DNA from: Craterostigma plantagineum | Lineage: Eukaryota; Streptophyta; Magnoliopsida; Lamiales; Linderniaceae | NCBI GenBank assembly: GCA_027422505.1 | Contig: JAPQWV010000050.1 | Coordinates: 2,480,001 to 2,544,000 of the forward strand | Length of the DNA: 64,000 nt | Reading direction: 5' to 3' | Shown: in pieces, positions 54,113 through 64,000 of the stretch | How positions within the stretch are numbered: the stretch's first letter is position 1 | Layout of the letters: each line of letters opens with the position of its first letter | The notes under the pieces: generated by a model | What the model was told of the DNA's origin: nothing | The model's database searches: none | The model's input: only the letters and a program-made list of their open reading frames with translations | Made by a program: the position numbers and the translations under genes

Positions 54113-54515
54113 TAGAGCTGTCAAAACGGGCTTGGGCCCGCGGGCTCTGAAATTTTAGGCCCCGCGGGCAAGCCCGCGGCGGGTGCGGGCTTTGGCGTGG
54201 CGGGCTAGCCCGCGGGTAGCCTGCCAGAATAATTATAAAAAAATTATATTATTTATAATATAATATTACAATACAATAATATTTAGATAGTATTAAAAAC
54301 GTTTATTAAATTGGATATATTTTTTCATTATCTTATTTTCTTTCACTTTTTCCTATTTTTTAATAATATTTTTTATTTTATTTTATTTTTTTTATAACTG
54401 GCGGGCTAAGCCCGCCAAGCCCTCTACCCGCTTGCAGGCGGGGCGGGCCTTCATTTATTAGGCCCGCCAGCAGGCGGGCTACGTGCCGGCCCGCCCCGCT
54501 GGCCCGTTCTGACAG
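54113..54515. mobile_element. Second hAT-like element with GC-rich ends
   Basis: Left end TAGAGCTGTCAAAACGGGC and right end GGCCCGTTCTGACAGC are inverted; the termini are full of CCCGC/GCGGG words and the centre is A/T-rich. It belongs to the same family as 37426-37892. It interrupts the right TIR of the long-TIR transposon, but I could not find an 8-bp TSD, so a deletion may have accompanied insertion. Confidence 0.65.
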
Positions 54516-54534
54516 CCGAGCGGCAAATTGAGCG

Positions 54535-55021
54535 TGCCCCATTAAGTTTCAGAACATATGCCACGTGGAAACCGTCCACGTAGGACGTTGGCTTTTGAAG
54601 GGAAATGGATCACCATTTACTTTTACGAGCGCTTTGTTAAAACCTACCAGGCCCATATGATTGGGATTTAGGCCCATATATCTCATTAAGTGGGCCTATA
54701 CGTTATTAGGTATTGACCGTTAATTCAGGTAATATGCTCCACCCGGAAATTCCACATTTAGCCCTTATATAGCCTCAATTTGCGCCATAATCAAAAGCTT
54801 TTGGCAAAATGATTCAATTTCAATCTTGGCAATTTCTTTGCCCTTTCTTACGACAAAATGGCAGATCGATGAGAAACACAGAGATAGTGATGAGACAATC
54901 ATGATCTGTGCGTGAAAGAAACCTCTCTTTGAGTCTTTCGTCTTAAAATTTTCTCAAGATTTCCTCTCACTTTTTTTCTGGGATTGCGTCGTTTTTTTTC
55001 TTCTAATTCTATGATATAGAT
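54535..55021 (+). promoter_or_regulatory. Promoter and leader of the DUF593 gene
   Basis: A TTATATAG box at 54765-54772 lies about 250 bp upstream of the ATG, leaving a long T-rich 5' UTR with no intron visible. Confidence 0.5.
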
Positions 55022-56901
55022 ATGCCAATTGGTGGATCATTCGTCACCTTCGTCGACGAAAACTTTGGAAAGATCGCACATTTCGTCGTATACGCTTTCC
55101 TCGAATGGGTGATGATCGTCCTCCTCTTCGCCGACGGAATTCTAGCACTAATCTCCCACGAATTCGCGAAATTCTTCGATTTAAGAATCCCATGCTGCCT
55201 CTGCGCGAGAATCGATCACATCCTCGTACGAAGAAGCTCGGATTTCTATTACAACGAAGCAATTTGCGAAGCACACAAAAGGGACATCTCCTCCCTCGCC
55301 TACTGCCACGCCCATAAGAAGCTAACGGACATACGCAACTTATGTCAGGGCTGCCTCCTCTCCTTCGCCGCCCAGAAAGATTCAGATTTCGAGCAGCACA
55401 GATTGCTCGTCGGAAATCTGCAGAAAGACGACCACAAACTGCTTGTGAAAACGCTTAGGAGAGACGACTTTGTTGAGAACAGTTTATGCCCTCGGTGTTC
55501 GTGCTGCGGCGAGTTATTGAACGCCAACAAGGCTTCTTCGTCGAAATTCAGACGAAGCTTGTCAGTAATCGCCCCAACTCCTTCCCCGAGGGCGCTTTTT
55601 TCTTCTGGTAAAAACGAGGATTCGAACTCAGAGTTGCCTCATATTCGATATGCGCAGCTTAAGTTCATGTCTGAAACTGAAACAGATCTTGACGATGGCG
55701 ACAATCATGGTGAGTAACAGTTTGAGTTTATAGGACGCTTATTTACTCGACAGTTAAGTTACTTTATGCAATCTTTCCATCAGGTGTAAAAGCTGCTTCG
55801 ATGCCATTACTGCCCGACCCAGAAATGACTAGCGAGTTTGCTCCAAGAACACCAAATTTCGGGAGGATAAACAAGTTTTTCGGTATCCCTTTAACAGATT
55901 CAGCTCTATCGAGTCCAAGATTTTCGAACAAGGGTACTAAGAAACAACCCCTCGAGAAATCTGAGTTCTTCGCAGAAGATTCGAACATCCTCGACGATTC
56001 AGAAGGAGATGTCGTAACTCGCCTTACCCGACAAGTTCGTCTGGACAGAAAGGCCCTCACGGCTCTGTACATGGAACTCGACGAAGAAAGAAGCGCCTCA
56101 GCCGTAGCAGCGAACAACGCCATGGCGATGATCACTCGTTTGCAGGCCGAAAAAGCAGCTGTTCAAATGGAAGCTCTTCAGTATCAGAGAATGATGGAGG
56201 AGCAAGCTGAGTACGACCAAGAGGCCCTTCAGTTGATGAAGGACGTTCTTTACAAGAAAGACGAAGATCTCAAGGCTATGGAGTCCGAGCTCGAAGCTTA
56301 CAGGGAAAAGTACGGTTTGGTGAAGAAAATAGGCAGTGAGATTTGTGAGATCGACGCTGAAGAAGATTATCAGGACATGAAATCTCAGGCCTTGTCTGAC
56401 TGTGGAAGCTCGAACGGCGCTGAGCTCAGCAATAGCTTCGTAGAGAGTTTAGAAGATGTTTCATCGTTGGATTTTGAGAATGAGAGGGCTTATCTCCATA
56501 ATCTGTTGAAGGGCCTTGAAGAGAGGATGAACTCGCCTTCGAATGGAAAGTTCGAATCTTTCGAAGTGAACTCAGTTGAGTACGAGGATGAGGGAAGTAC
56601 AGGTGATTCGCTTTCTTTCACCATTGTGTTATAAAGATCGTTTCTTTCTCTTTTTCGTTGTGAAATAAATGGTGGGTTCTTGAATTTGACAGGGAATGAA
56701 AGCAAGGCGATGCTTACGAGGGAAGTGTCGTTCATCAGGCAAAGATTACGGGCCATCGAAGCTGAGAGCGGGTTCTTAAAGCACGCTGCTATGACTTTGC
56801 AAAGAGGCGAAAAAGGGACGAAACTATTGATTGAGATAGCTCAGCATCTTCGTAACCTTAGGTTGACGAACAAATCTTCGTCAGAGGACACAAATGTGTA
56901 G
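55022..56901 (+). CDS. Membrane-anchored DUF593/GTD-binding (myosin-binding) family protein
   Basis: Three exons join in frame (55022-55709, 55784-56602, 56693-56901) to give 571 residues. An N-terminal hydrophobic span (FVVYAFLEWVMIVLLFADGILALI, residues about 21-44) is followed by a Cys-rich segment (CCLCARID, CEAH, CQGC, CPRCSCCGE). The GTD-binding domain runs from about residue 305 (LTRQVRLDRKALTALYMELD) through AAVQMEALQYQRMMEEQAEY to AYREKYG. A C-terminal coiled coil has LTREVSFIRQRLRAIEAESG. Family members bind the globular tail of plant class XI myosins and sit on motile vesicles or ER; that role is inferred from the domain. Reading frame and splice sites are clean. Confidence 0.9.
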
Positions 56902-57415
56902 CTGTTCTTACGACGTTGTAATGATCAGAAGTTGTACTGAATGTATGTTCGGGCTTTCAGGCTCGGCCCGCTTCGAAACCGATCGGTTTTATAGAAAAAA
57001 AAATGGCTTTCGGATTCGGATAGTTAATAGTGACATTTATAGAAAAATACCCAATTGAATAAAAAGTTTACAAATCAGTACCTATGTCAGAAATTTTTAC
57101 GGATAGGTCCCGTTTTACTGTTTGTACCAATTTTCTCAGTCTTGACCTTTTAATATGTGTATTGCGTACCACGTCATGCGTTTATATGGTACCCTTTACG
57201 GTTTCGATGTACCATTTTCTCAACGTATTACGTACCAAATACGTTGCTATATGGTACCTAAATGTGTTATATGGCGTACCTGCGGCGGATCGGGTACCTT
57301 GCAAAAAAATTGTTTCATTAGGTAGCTACTTATAAAAAATTACTGAAGGGTACTGATTACAAGTTTTTATGCAAATGTGTATTTATGTGTAAAGACCCCA
57401 GCTACTTAAGACTAC
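56902..57415. other. 3' flank and intergenic sequence
   Basis: Several GTACC-containing stretches occur (57080-57300) without clear periodicity. No gene. Confidence 0.4.
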
Positions 57416-57966
57416 GTTTATCAATGACCCGGACAACCGGTCGTGCAATATAATTAAATAAAATAAATCAAACAATTAAATATTCCCCACAACCTCCCAC
57501 AACCCGGTTGGTGGACCAACCTGGTTCACCAACCGGTTGTGCACAGTTTTCAAAACTGTTTTTGTGATTTTTATTGATTTTTATGATACATTAATTATCT
57601 ATTAAAATTTCATTTTAATTTTTTTTACCAAAATGTATGATTTTTTTTCTCTACAAATATAGACTAATATTGCTACATTTTGAGTCACAATTTCAAATTA
57701 TCTATTTTTCTATTACATTCTATAATCTATCATAATTCATATTATTTTTCTATCTCCAATGACCAAAGTATCTAAATTTTATATCATATAATATAATCTA
57801 TTTTAAACATTCAAATGCTACTAAAAATAATTATAAATATAAATATGATAGGTTGTGTTGGGTTGTTGATAAAGTATGAAAATTCTTGAGGTGTAGGTTG
57901 TGAATGTGGAGGAGAGAGAAATTAATATTTTATTCTCATGATCGGTTGTGAAGGTCATGGATAACT
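57416..57966. mobile_element. MITE with ~28-bp TIRs
   Basis: Left TTTATCAATGACCCGGACAA and the reverse complement of the right end, GTTATCCATGACCTTCACAA, align over about 28 bp. Flanks CTACGTTT and CTGCGTTT suggest an 8-bp TSD with one change, pointing to hAT. Non-coding and A/T-rich. Confidence 0.5.
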
Positions 57967-58202
57967 GCGTTTGGTTTTCATCCACTTAATACGAGGTCCA
58001 AGCCCACTTTATGAGTTTCGGGCTAACATATATCGAAATTCAAGATAAAATAATAATGGGGGTTCATTTGGGATTAATAGTAATGGGCCGCCTAACATGT
58101 GCGGGCTTACTAATCTACTGACAGGATAACCAAACGATATATAATAGGTTACTAATAATATGGTAACTCATTATCTGGGCTTATCTTGAAAACCAAACGC
58201 AG
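57965..58202. mobile_element. MITE-like inverted-repeat element
   Basis: CTGCGTTTGGTTTTCA at 57965 is exactly inverted as TGAAAACCAAACGCAG at 58187-58202. The TIR resembles Tourist/Harbinger-type MITEs. The preceding MITE seems to have landed in its left end. It lies directly upstream of the 5-FCL start. Confidence 0.5.
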
Positions 58203-58266
58203 CTGAAAAATCAAGAAAATGTAAAATTGCATTATGAGGGGTGGGCTAAATAAACGTCGTATATTT

Positions 58267-61200
58267 ATGTCCATATGTGCAATGACGATAAGAGGCTTCT
58301 TAGGAAGGTCGTCACGGCGCGTGATAGCCCAGTTCACATTAGCAACCACCGCTTCCACGTCACCACCTTGCAGCGCAGCCACCGCCGAATCGCTGCTAAC
58401 GTGCGCGCCCGTTCGCATTAACCTGCGCCGTTGTTCGACGTCGATGAGTTCCAGCAACGCGGACAGCGCCGGCCCGCTCGACGCCATTTTCGAGCAGAAA
58501 AAGGCCCTTCGATCGAAAGTCAGAAAGGAACTCAAATCGATGGAGCCGGCGATCAGATTTCAAGAAGGTGAGCTTAATCAATCTTGTTGAAAATTAAAGT
58601 TCCGATCTTTGGCTTTTTAAAGTTTAATAACTCCAATTTTGTCCTTTTCTAGGATAAAAATTTGGATTTTGAGATATTGGTGCTTGTGATTTTTCCTTGA
58701 GTTCTTTTTTCCATTTTCAGATGAGGCAATTCAAAGGATAGTGTTGGAAGCCCCATGGTTTAGGTCATGTAGAACACTATGTGCTTATATTAGCTGCTCT
58801 GCTCTCAGAGAAGTTGATACTTCTAAGATCTTGTCTCAGATTTTAATGAATGCAGATCAAGGTACTCTTCTGCTTTGTGTTATGGGTGAATGTTTCAGAA
58901 ATCGAGTCAGCATTAGGTGTTGTCATGACACGACCTTACGGGTCTTAATTGGGCCTGTAATATTTTAGTATTATTAAAGCTTATACGCCCATGTAGTTAG
59001 TATATAAGTATGTAATGGGTATTGTTATGGAACTAAGCAAAAATGAATTAACTCTTATCTCTAATTTCATCTTCTCCATCTAACCTTCATTTTCTATACT
59101 TCAATCTTCTCCTTCGATCTTCTTTATCTAATCTTAGCTCTCTCTATCTCAATCTATCCTCCCTCGATCGTCCTTCGATCTTCGATCGTCCTTCGATCTT
59201 CGATCGTCCTTCGATCTTTATCTCTTTTCTCATATATAAGCGTGCACGCCACGTGTTTGACAAAATACAACACTTCCAAACCATCATACGACGATCACCA
59301 AGCCATATACATGACAATTGGTATCAGAGCAGTCGAACCTCGGCCGGAGATTTCATCCATGACGATTGATTTTCCTAGGTTCAATGGAACCAATCCTAGA
59401 GCTTGGATGATTAGGTGTGAAAATTATTTCACGTTGAGTCCTAGTGCTACTGATCATGAGAAAATTTCGATCGCGTCTATGCACTTTGAAGGAAGAGCAT
59501 CTGTGTGGTATCAGATGCTAGCCGAACGACGGGTGGAAATGAATTGGTCTCATTTTTTAGACCTGCTATCCTATCGATTCGAAGACCTTGGCGATGCTCA
59601 AACATTTAAAGAACTCGAAGATCTTAAGCAGGTTGGTCCATATTCTAATTACGTTAATACGTTTGAAGAATTGATATGGGATATTCCTATGGGCGATCAA
59701 TTAGATCTTTTCGAGGATTATTTCATCTCTCGGTTCATTAGTGGTCTTGGCGACGAGTTACGGGGTATGATGTTAAAGTTGCAACCTAAAAGCCTATATG
59801 ACGCCATTGAGCTTGGCCGAAAGCAGCTAGATATTCTCAACGTTGGCGCTAAAACGTGGAAACCCATTTTTGAGGATCCGTTAGATGTTGCTTCTTCACC
59901 GAGTGATGTTGAAAATGTGGGCGACTATAGCCCTTGTGGATCCTTCAACGCTTAATGATTGTTGGATATCGCTCTCATCGAGTTTCGATTATCACAATAT
60001 TGGGTGATTTGGAGACGTTTGAGATTTGGGCCGGGACTAACCAGCTCTCTTCGAAGAACTTTGTGGGCTTGACGGCGAACAATGAGTATTTGGTTTGCGA
60101 CAATGCATCTAGTGACGTATTTGCTTATCTCAAGCAATGCAAGGGACAAACCCGGTGTGTTGGTGAAGAAATGAAGGTGAACCTACCCTTCGATAGAGGA
60201 AAATGTGTTGTCGTTCATGTAGCAATTCGAGGATTAGCAAAGAAATACCGGCCTTTCGATCGTGGGAAGCAAGCCTTATTCGAGATTTGTCTTACATCCT
60301 TGGGGACAAGGATGTCTTCGAAGGAGGGGCAATGTCATGACACGAGAGCAATTGTCATGTATATGGCTTGGTGATCGTCGTATGATGGTTTGGAAGTGTT
60401 GTATTTTGTCAAACACGTGGCGTGCACGCTTATATATGAGAAAAGAGATAAAGATCGAAGGACGATCGAAGATCGAAGGACGATCGAGGGAGGATAGATT
60501 GAGATAGAGAGAGCTAAGATTAGATAAAGAAGATCGAAGGAGAAGATTGAAGTATAGAAGATGAAGGTTAGATGGAGAAGATGAAATTAGAGATAAGAGT
60601 TAATTCATTTTTGCTTAGTTCCATAACAATACCCATTACATACTTATATACTAACTACATGGGCTTATAAGCTTTAATAATACTAAAATATTACAGGCCC
60701 AATTAAGACCCGTAAGGTCGTGTCATGACATTGCCCCTCCGTCGAAGACATCCTTGTCCCCAAGGATGTAAGACAAATCTCGAATAAGGCTTGCTTCCCA
60801 CGATCGAAAGGCCGGTATTTCTTTGCTAATCCTCGAATTGCTACATGAACGACAACACATTTTCCTCTATCGAAGGGTAGGTTCACCTTCATTTCTTCAC
60901 CAACACACCGGGTTTGTCCCTTGCATTGCTTGAGATAAGCAAATACGTCACTAGATGCATTGTCGCAAACCAAATACTCACTCTTCGCCGTCAAGCCCAC
61001 AAAGTTCTTCGAAGAGAGCTGGTTAGTCCCGGCCCAAATCTCAAACGATCACCAAGCCATATACATGACAGGTGTTCATAATTGAATCACATAAGCTGTG
61101 AATGCTGATATGAATTAACGGTTTCTATTAGTGTAGTAATCTTCAGAATATACACTTGCAAAGAATTATTTTGAATGCATTTTTCCGTTTTCTTCTTCCT

Positions 61201-62172
61201 TTTTCTTGCATTAGGTACTTTGTTCGAGTGTAATGATTGCCAAATCTTTTGTTTCTTACTTGTCGCTGTAAGTTCTTACGCTTCTTCTTCTTCATCTTCA
61301 TCAATAAGATGAGCATTCACAGACGAGAAAGAAACTCTATGTTCCTAGGATAGAAGACAAGAACAGCCATATGAGGATGCTTCACATCTCTACGATGAAA
61401 GATTTGGTCGCTAATTCAATACACATATTAGAACCAAATCCTCGCGATATCGAAGGAAACGAACGTGAAGATGGTAATAATTTCCATTTCCATTTCATTT
61501 CATTACAGTTATTTATTTATATCGAAATCAGATTTAGTCTAATGTCTCTGTTCTACATATATATAATGCAGTTATGCAAGCAGATGAGCCTGTTGATTTG
61601 TTCCTTTTACCTGGTAACAATTTAAACATCTTTCAAAGAGCACGTTAAGTCCTAAAGATCCAATTTTGAACTGAAAAAGGTTGTCATTTTCGCATTTAAT
61701 CGAATGTATTATTACAGGGCTTGCTTTCGACAAGTGTGGTAGGCGCTTGGGCCGGGGAGGAGGGTAATATATTTCACACAATCATAATAAACTCATCTCT
61801 TATTTTTCAAAGCAAGAATTCAAAAAAATGTGTTTTATTTTGACCTTTTTTTGTCAAATCAATTGAAGGTACTACGACGTTTTCGTTACGAACTATCAAG
61901 AACTTGCTAAAGCCCGCAATTGGAAGAAACCTTTACTCGGTACGTTGCTTATTCGTTCATTTTCAATGGCAGCTCGAAATTGTTAACTTTTTTTATAAAA
62001 AGTTATATTGTCAAGAATTTTTGCTTTTGTCTTATTCTGGGCAGTTGCGCTTTCTTATTCGCCGCAAATATTGGAGGATGACGTCATACCGATAACTCCC
62101 AACGACGTATTCGTCGATGCCCTCGTTTCGTCTTCAGGCGTAATAATGCCCATTACTGCTGAAGAAAATTGA
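58267..62172 (+). CDS. 5FCL: 5-formyltetrahydrofolate cyclo-ligase, mitochondrial
   Basis: Seven exons join in frame: 58267-58567, 58721-58861, 61309-61473, 61572-61613, 61718-61763, 61869-61939 and 62045-62172, giving 297 residues. The enzyme uses ATP to convert 5-formyl-THF to 5,10-methenyl-THF. The N-terminus (MSICAMTIRGFLGRSSRRV) is Arg/Ser-rich without acids, as expected for a mitochondrial presequence. The conserved core includes KKLYVPRIEDKNSHMRMLHI, the glycine-rich GRRLGRGGGYYD and VALSYSPQILEDDVIP. An upstream in-frame ATG at 58234 would add 11 residues. Intron 2 (58862-61308) is enlarged by a 2.15-kb retroelement. Confidence 0.9.
58916..58920. repeat. TSD GGTGT, left copy, of the scrambled element
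   Basis: Repeated at 61071-61075 after the terminal ATACATGACA. Confidence 0.8.
58921..59316 (+). repeat. LTR (plus sense) of the scrambled element
   Basis: 396 bp, TGTCATGACACG to ATACATGACA, with three copies of an 18-bp unit TCGATCGTCCTTCGATCT at about 59165-59218. Confidence 0.85.
59359..59955 (+). pseudogene. Truncated Gypsy Gag
   Basis: Begins MTIDFPRFNGTNPRAWMIRC and contains the capsid-type region (ASVWYQMLAERR, LLSYRFEDLGDAQTFKELED). It ends at 59955 without nucleocapsid, protease or RT. About 200 residues. Confidence 0.75.
60016..60332 (+). pseudogene. 3' end of Gypsy pol (plus copy)
   Basis: In one frame the end reads LGDKDVFEGGAMS then stop, the usual C-terminal signature of Gypsy polyproteins. 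It is repeated inverted at 60731-61047 with the same 317-nt length. Confidence 0.6.
60353..60730 (-). repeat. LTR (inverted) of the scrambled element
   Basis: 378 bp, 18 bp shorter than the plus copy, equal to one unit of its minisatellite. Confidence 0.85.
60731..61047 (-). pseudogene. 3' end of Gypsy pol (inverted copy)
   Basis: Inverted duplicate of 60016-60332, joined to the LTR end at 61045-61047 through the shared triplet ACG. Confidence 0.65.
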
Positions 62173-63074
62173 TGAGATGAATCTTTGAGAGAACTAAAGT
62201 TTTCTCCGTAGTTAGAATTAATTTAATTTGTAAGATGTTCAACTCGTTCTTTCTGATTTTGTTGCAACCGACGTCTTTACTACATCGATTATGTTTGATT
62301 GATTTGAGAAATAAATGAAGAAGACGAAAAGAAAGAAGAAACGAAAATTTGAACTAAGTACTTGTAGTTAAAACCATCTACCGTTTTATCAATAGTGAGG
62401 AAAAGAAAAGTTAAGGAAAGCCATTTTTTCTCTATAATTTTTTCGTTTCAGCACCATTTTGCTCAATCCAAACACAGATTAATTGGGTAAAACCCCTCCA
62501 ACATATATAATCGATTTTACAACGCATCTTAAGGATTGATTCGAAGTTCATAATTATAATGATATATGAAATCTATGGACCAACGCCAAGGAAACCCTAA
62601 TAATCTATGTAGTTTCCTGCCTAAACCCAGGCTAAACCATGAGAGATATCAACATATTCATGAATATTGTTTAAGAATGAGTACATGGAAAAGTTAGTCG
62701 AAGAGTTCATTGAAACTTAATAAGAACTGATCTTAGAATAATAGCAGTTCAAAAAGATTTAATTACATAAGAAAACATCAGCAATTTATAAAAGCTCATG
62801 GAAGCTATAAGATATCCATGACATGATGATTCGAATACAACGACACAAAAATAGGCATAAAAAGTGCAAGAAAACATAGTAAGAACAAGAAAACGAAGCT
62901 GATCAGGCATATGAAGTCATAACAAGATATAATCAAGAAAATCTTGCTCTAAATTATTGTTTGGTAGACAGCATAATAGTTAATACTAAAGGAAAACTAT
63001 AAACTCGCAAACATTCGGACCATGTCGCTTGATTCCCCAAAAGACAGTGAGGTGATTCTCTTCAACACTTCTTA
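62173..63074. other. 3' UTR and intergenic sequence after 5-FCL
   Basis: AT-rich; no gene, RNA or repeat that I can support. Confidence 0.4.
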
Positions 63075-63248
63075 TTATATAAATTCCCCTTTTTCTTTAT
63101 CTGGGATCTTCTTGAAGCTTATTATCTGATGGAAGTCATGAGACTTTGATGGAGCTTTAAAGAAGATAAATATGCTTTCACCTATTGGTTTTTGTGAAGG
63201 GTTCATATTATTGTTGGTGTAATGATGGTTGAGGAAAGTCGAAGACAT
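63075..63248 (-). CDS. Hypothetical small ORF, 57 aa
   Basis: MSSTFLNHHYTNNNMNPSQK through to IPDKEKGEFI then stop. A (TA)-rich TATA-like stretch lies about 100 bp upstream (63345-63362). No signal peptide, domain or known peptide motif. It could easily be chance. Confidence 0.2.
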   Translation of the reverse strand: MSSTFLNHHYTNNNMNPSQKPIGESIFIFFKAPSKSHDFHQIISFKKIPDKEKGEFI

Positions 63249-63619
63249 GATGATGATGACGAATTGATATGTTTTCTCGTGCTTCTGTTCAAAAGTATTT
63301 ATGATAGGTAATGACGAAGAGAGAATATATTGAAGCACATAACATAATATATATATACATATATGTATTTATATGTGTGTGTGTGATTGTGACGTTTCTA
63401 TTCTATGCTAACCTTTTATTAACCCTAGCTAGCCGATGGTTTCAGTCGATAAATTATTCAACTCACAAAACTTGAATATCATTATCTGGTAATTTAATAA
63501 CTTATTTGAACCCTTGATCTTATACTGAATGCACGCGAAGTATTATACACATATATAGCAGCATATAATGTGGGTTTTTTTGTTATTTAGGATTACTTTT
63601 GTGAGAAATTAAAAAAAAA

Positions 63620-64000
63620 AAAGGAGTAGGGTTTTAATTTAAAAAAAGGGAGTGGGTGTTAAAAAAAATCGAAGTGTTTGATTATGATTTTGATCCGCTC
63701 GACTGAAATTTCATGTCGAAATGAGGTGTTAATCGATGGATTCGTTATTATTAAACATATTAACCCCAAATCTGAGTGAATTTTGGTGTTTCTGAGCCTG
63801 AAATCGACGTTTTCAAACAGAAATCGGTTTATTCGAGTTATTCGAGTTTTTATTCGAGTTACTCGAATAAAATTCTGGTAGAAAAATACTATATTCGAGT
63901 GGAAAAAATCGAAAATGAAAATCGAATAAAATATTTATTTTTCGAGTTTTTTTTAACTCGAAAATATTACTCGAATAGAAAATAATTTATTCGAATTTTT
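63620..64000. repeat. A/T-rich region with many TTCGAG/CTCGAA words
   Basis: From about 63825 ATTCGAG and CTCGAAT words recur in both orientations, allowing many short hairpins. It runs off the window end. Nature unknown. Confidence 0.4.

Larger units (their letters stand above)
37915..54521. mobile_element. Long-TIR DNA transposon, heavily interrupted by later insertions
   Basis: The left end (GCTCGGATCACCTGTTCCAA, 37915 to about 38050) is inverted at the right end (about 53985-54112 plus 54516-54521), with about 130 bp of similar sequence per arm. A direct repeat GGCAAATTGAGCG flanks the whole (37902-37914 and 54522-54534), longer than the 9-11 bp usual for MULEs. Removing nested elements leaves about 1.2-1.3 kb. 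Small ORF fragments remain (MGDHNSTRSSHG at 38503; ASRNLRIINDGIDDR near 53760), but no transposase is recognised. Confidence 0.65.
58921..61070 (+). mobile_element. Rearranged Gypsy-like element with an inverted internal LTR
   Basis: Order: full LTR in plus sense (58921-59316), an iMet PBS (TGGTATCAGAGC at 59319), gag, a 3' pol tail segment (60016-60332), 12 nt of LTR start (60333-60344), 8 nt, a full LTR in minus sense (60353-60730), the same pol tail inverted (60731-61047), and the last 23-26 nt of an LTR in plus sense. One TSD (GGTGT) bounds it all. Most of pol is missing. Confidence 0.85.

Noticed and set aside
54600..55020. Retroelement insertion in the DUF593 promoter
   Set aside because: No LTR, TIR or TSD visible; looks like ordinary promoter sequence.
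58741..58968. ORF MLEAPWFRSC... reading into the retroelement
   Set aside because: It is exon 2 of 5-FCL read past its donor at 58862 into the intron; the splice gives a consistent frame to exon 3.

Overview
This window is nuclear DNA of a flowering plant, most likely a dicot. The evidence is spliced genes with GT-AG introns, a type-A response regulator, a DUF593/GTD-binding membrane protein, a mitochondrial 5-formyltetrahydrofolate cyclo-ligase, Athila-type Gypsy and Copia-type retroelements, and hAT-like MITEs. There are no bacterial operons, CRISPR arrays or rRNA genes. I cannot name the species from sequence alone.

Layout. 1-1816: intergenic, with a long-TIR MITE-like element at 523-896. 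1817-2781 (+): type-A response regulator gene carrying three apparent 1-nt deletions. 3202-3380: 45-bp minisatellite. 3500-5586 (-): intact coiled-coil nuclear-type gene A. 6367-35517 (-): tandem paralogue B, whose second intron holds a 27.4-kb retroelement block (7192-34587, 5-bp TSD GTTTT). That block is a tandem array of five Gag-only Copia-like units (TR-GAG type) sharing six LTRs. A 14.1-kb Athila element (12715-26815, minus orientation, TSD CGCGC) sits inside the third LTR. 35718-37405: short non-coding LTR element with a tRNA-Phe-type PBS. 37426-37892: hAT-like MITE. 37915-54521: long-TIR DNA transposon holding a probable solo LTR, which holds a second Athila element (38819-52966, plus orientation, TSD CGTGG). 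54113-54515: a second GC-ended hAT-like element in its right terminus. 55022-56901 (+): DUF593 gene. 57416-58202: two overlapping MITEs. 58267-62172 (+): 5-FCL gene with a scrambled Gypsy-like element (58921-61070, TSD GGTGT) in intron 2. 62173-64000: AT-rich intergenic.

The most unusual signals lie in the retroelements. (1) Both Athila copies carry, antisense to gag-pol, a 54-codon tail-anchored membrane-protein ORF with its own conserved TATA box. (2) A 12-bp palindrome, TCACGGCCGTGA, paired with half-sites about two helical turns away, forms arrays in the U3 of the Athila LTRs, in the U3 of the unrelated Copia-like LTRs, and upstream of the antisense ORF promoter. (3) Each Athila LTR has three successive hairpins with different stems but the same loop core, AGGGCGACAGC, in the predicted 5' leader. 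Together these suggest a shared promoter module and a structured RNA element. The functions proposed are inference; the sequence patterns are directly visible.

All reading was by eye. Splice sites were placed by frame continuity and family resemblance, with no RNA evidence. Single-base indels in several genes could be real or consensus errors.
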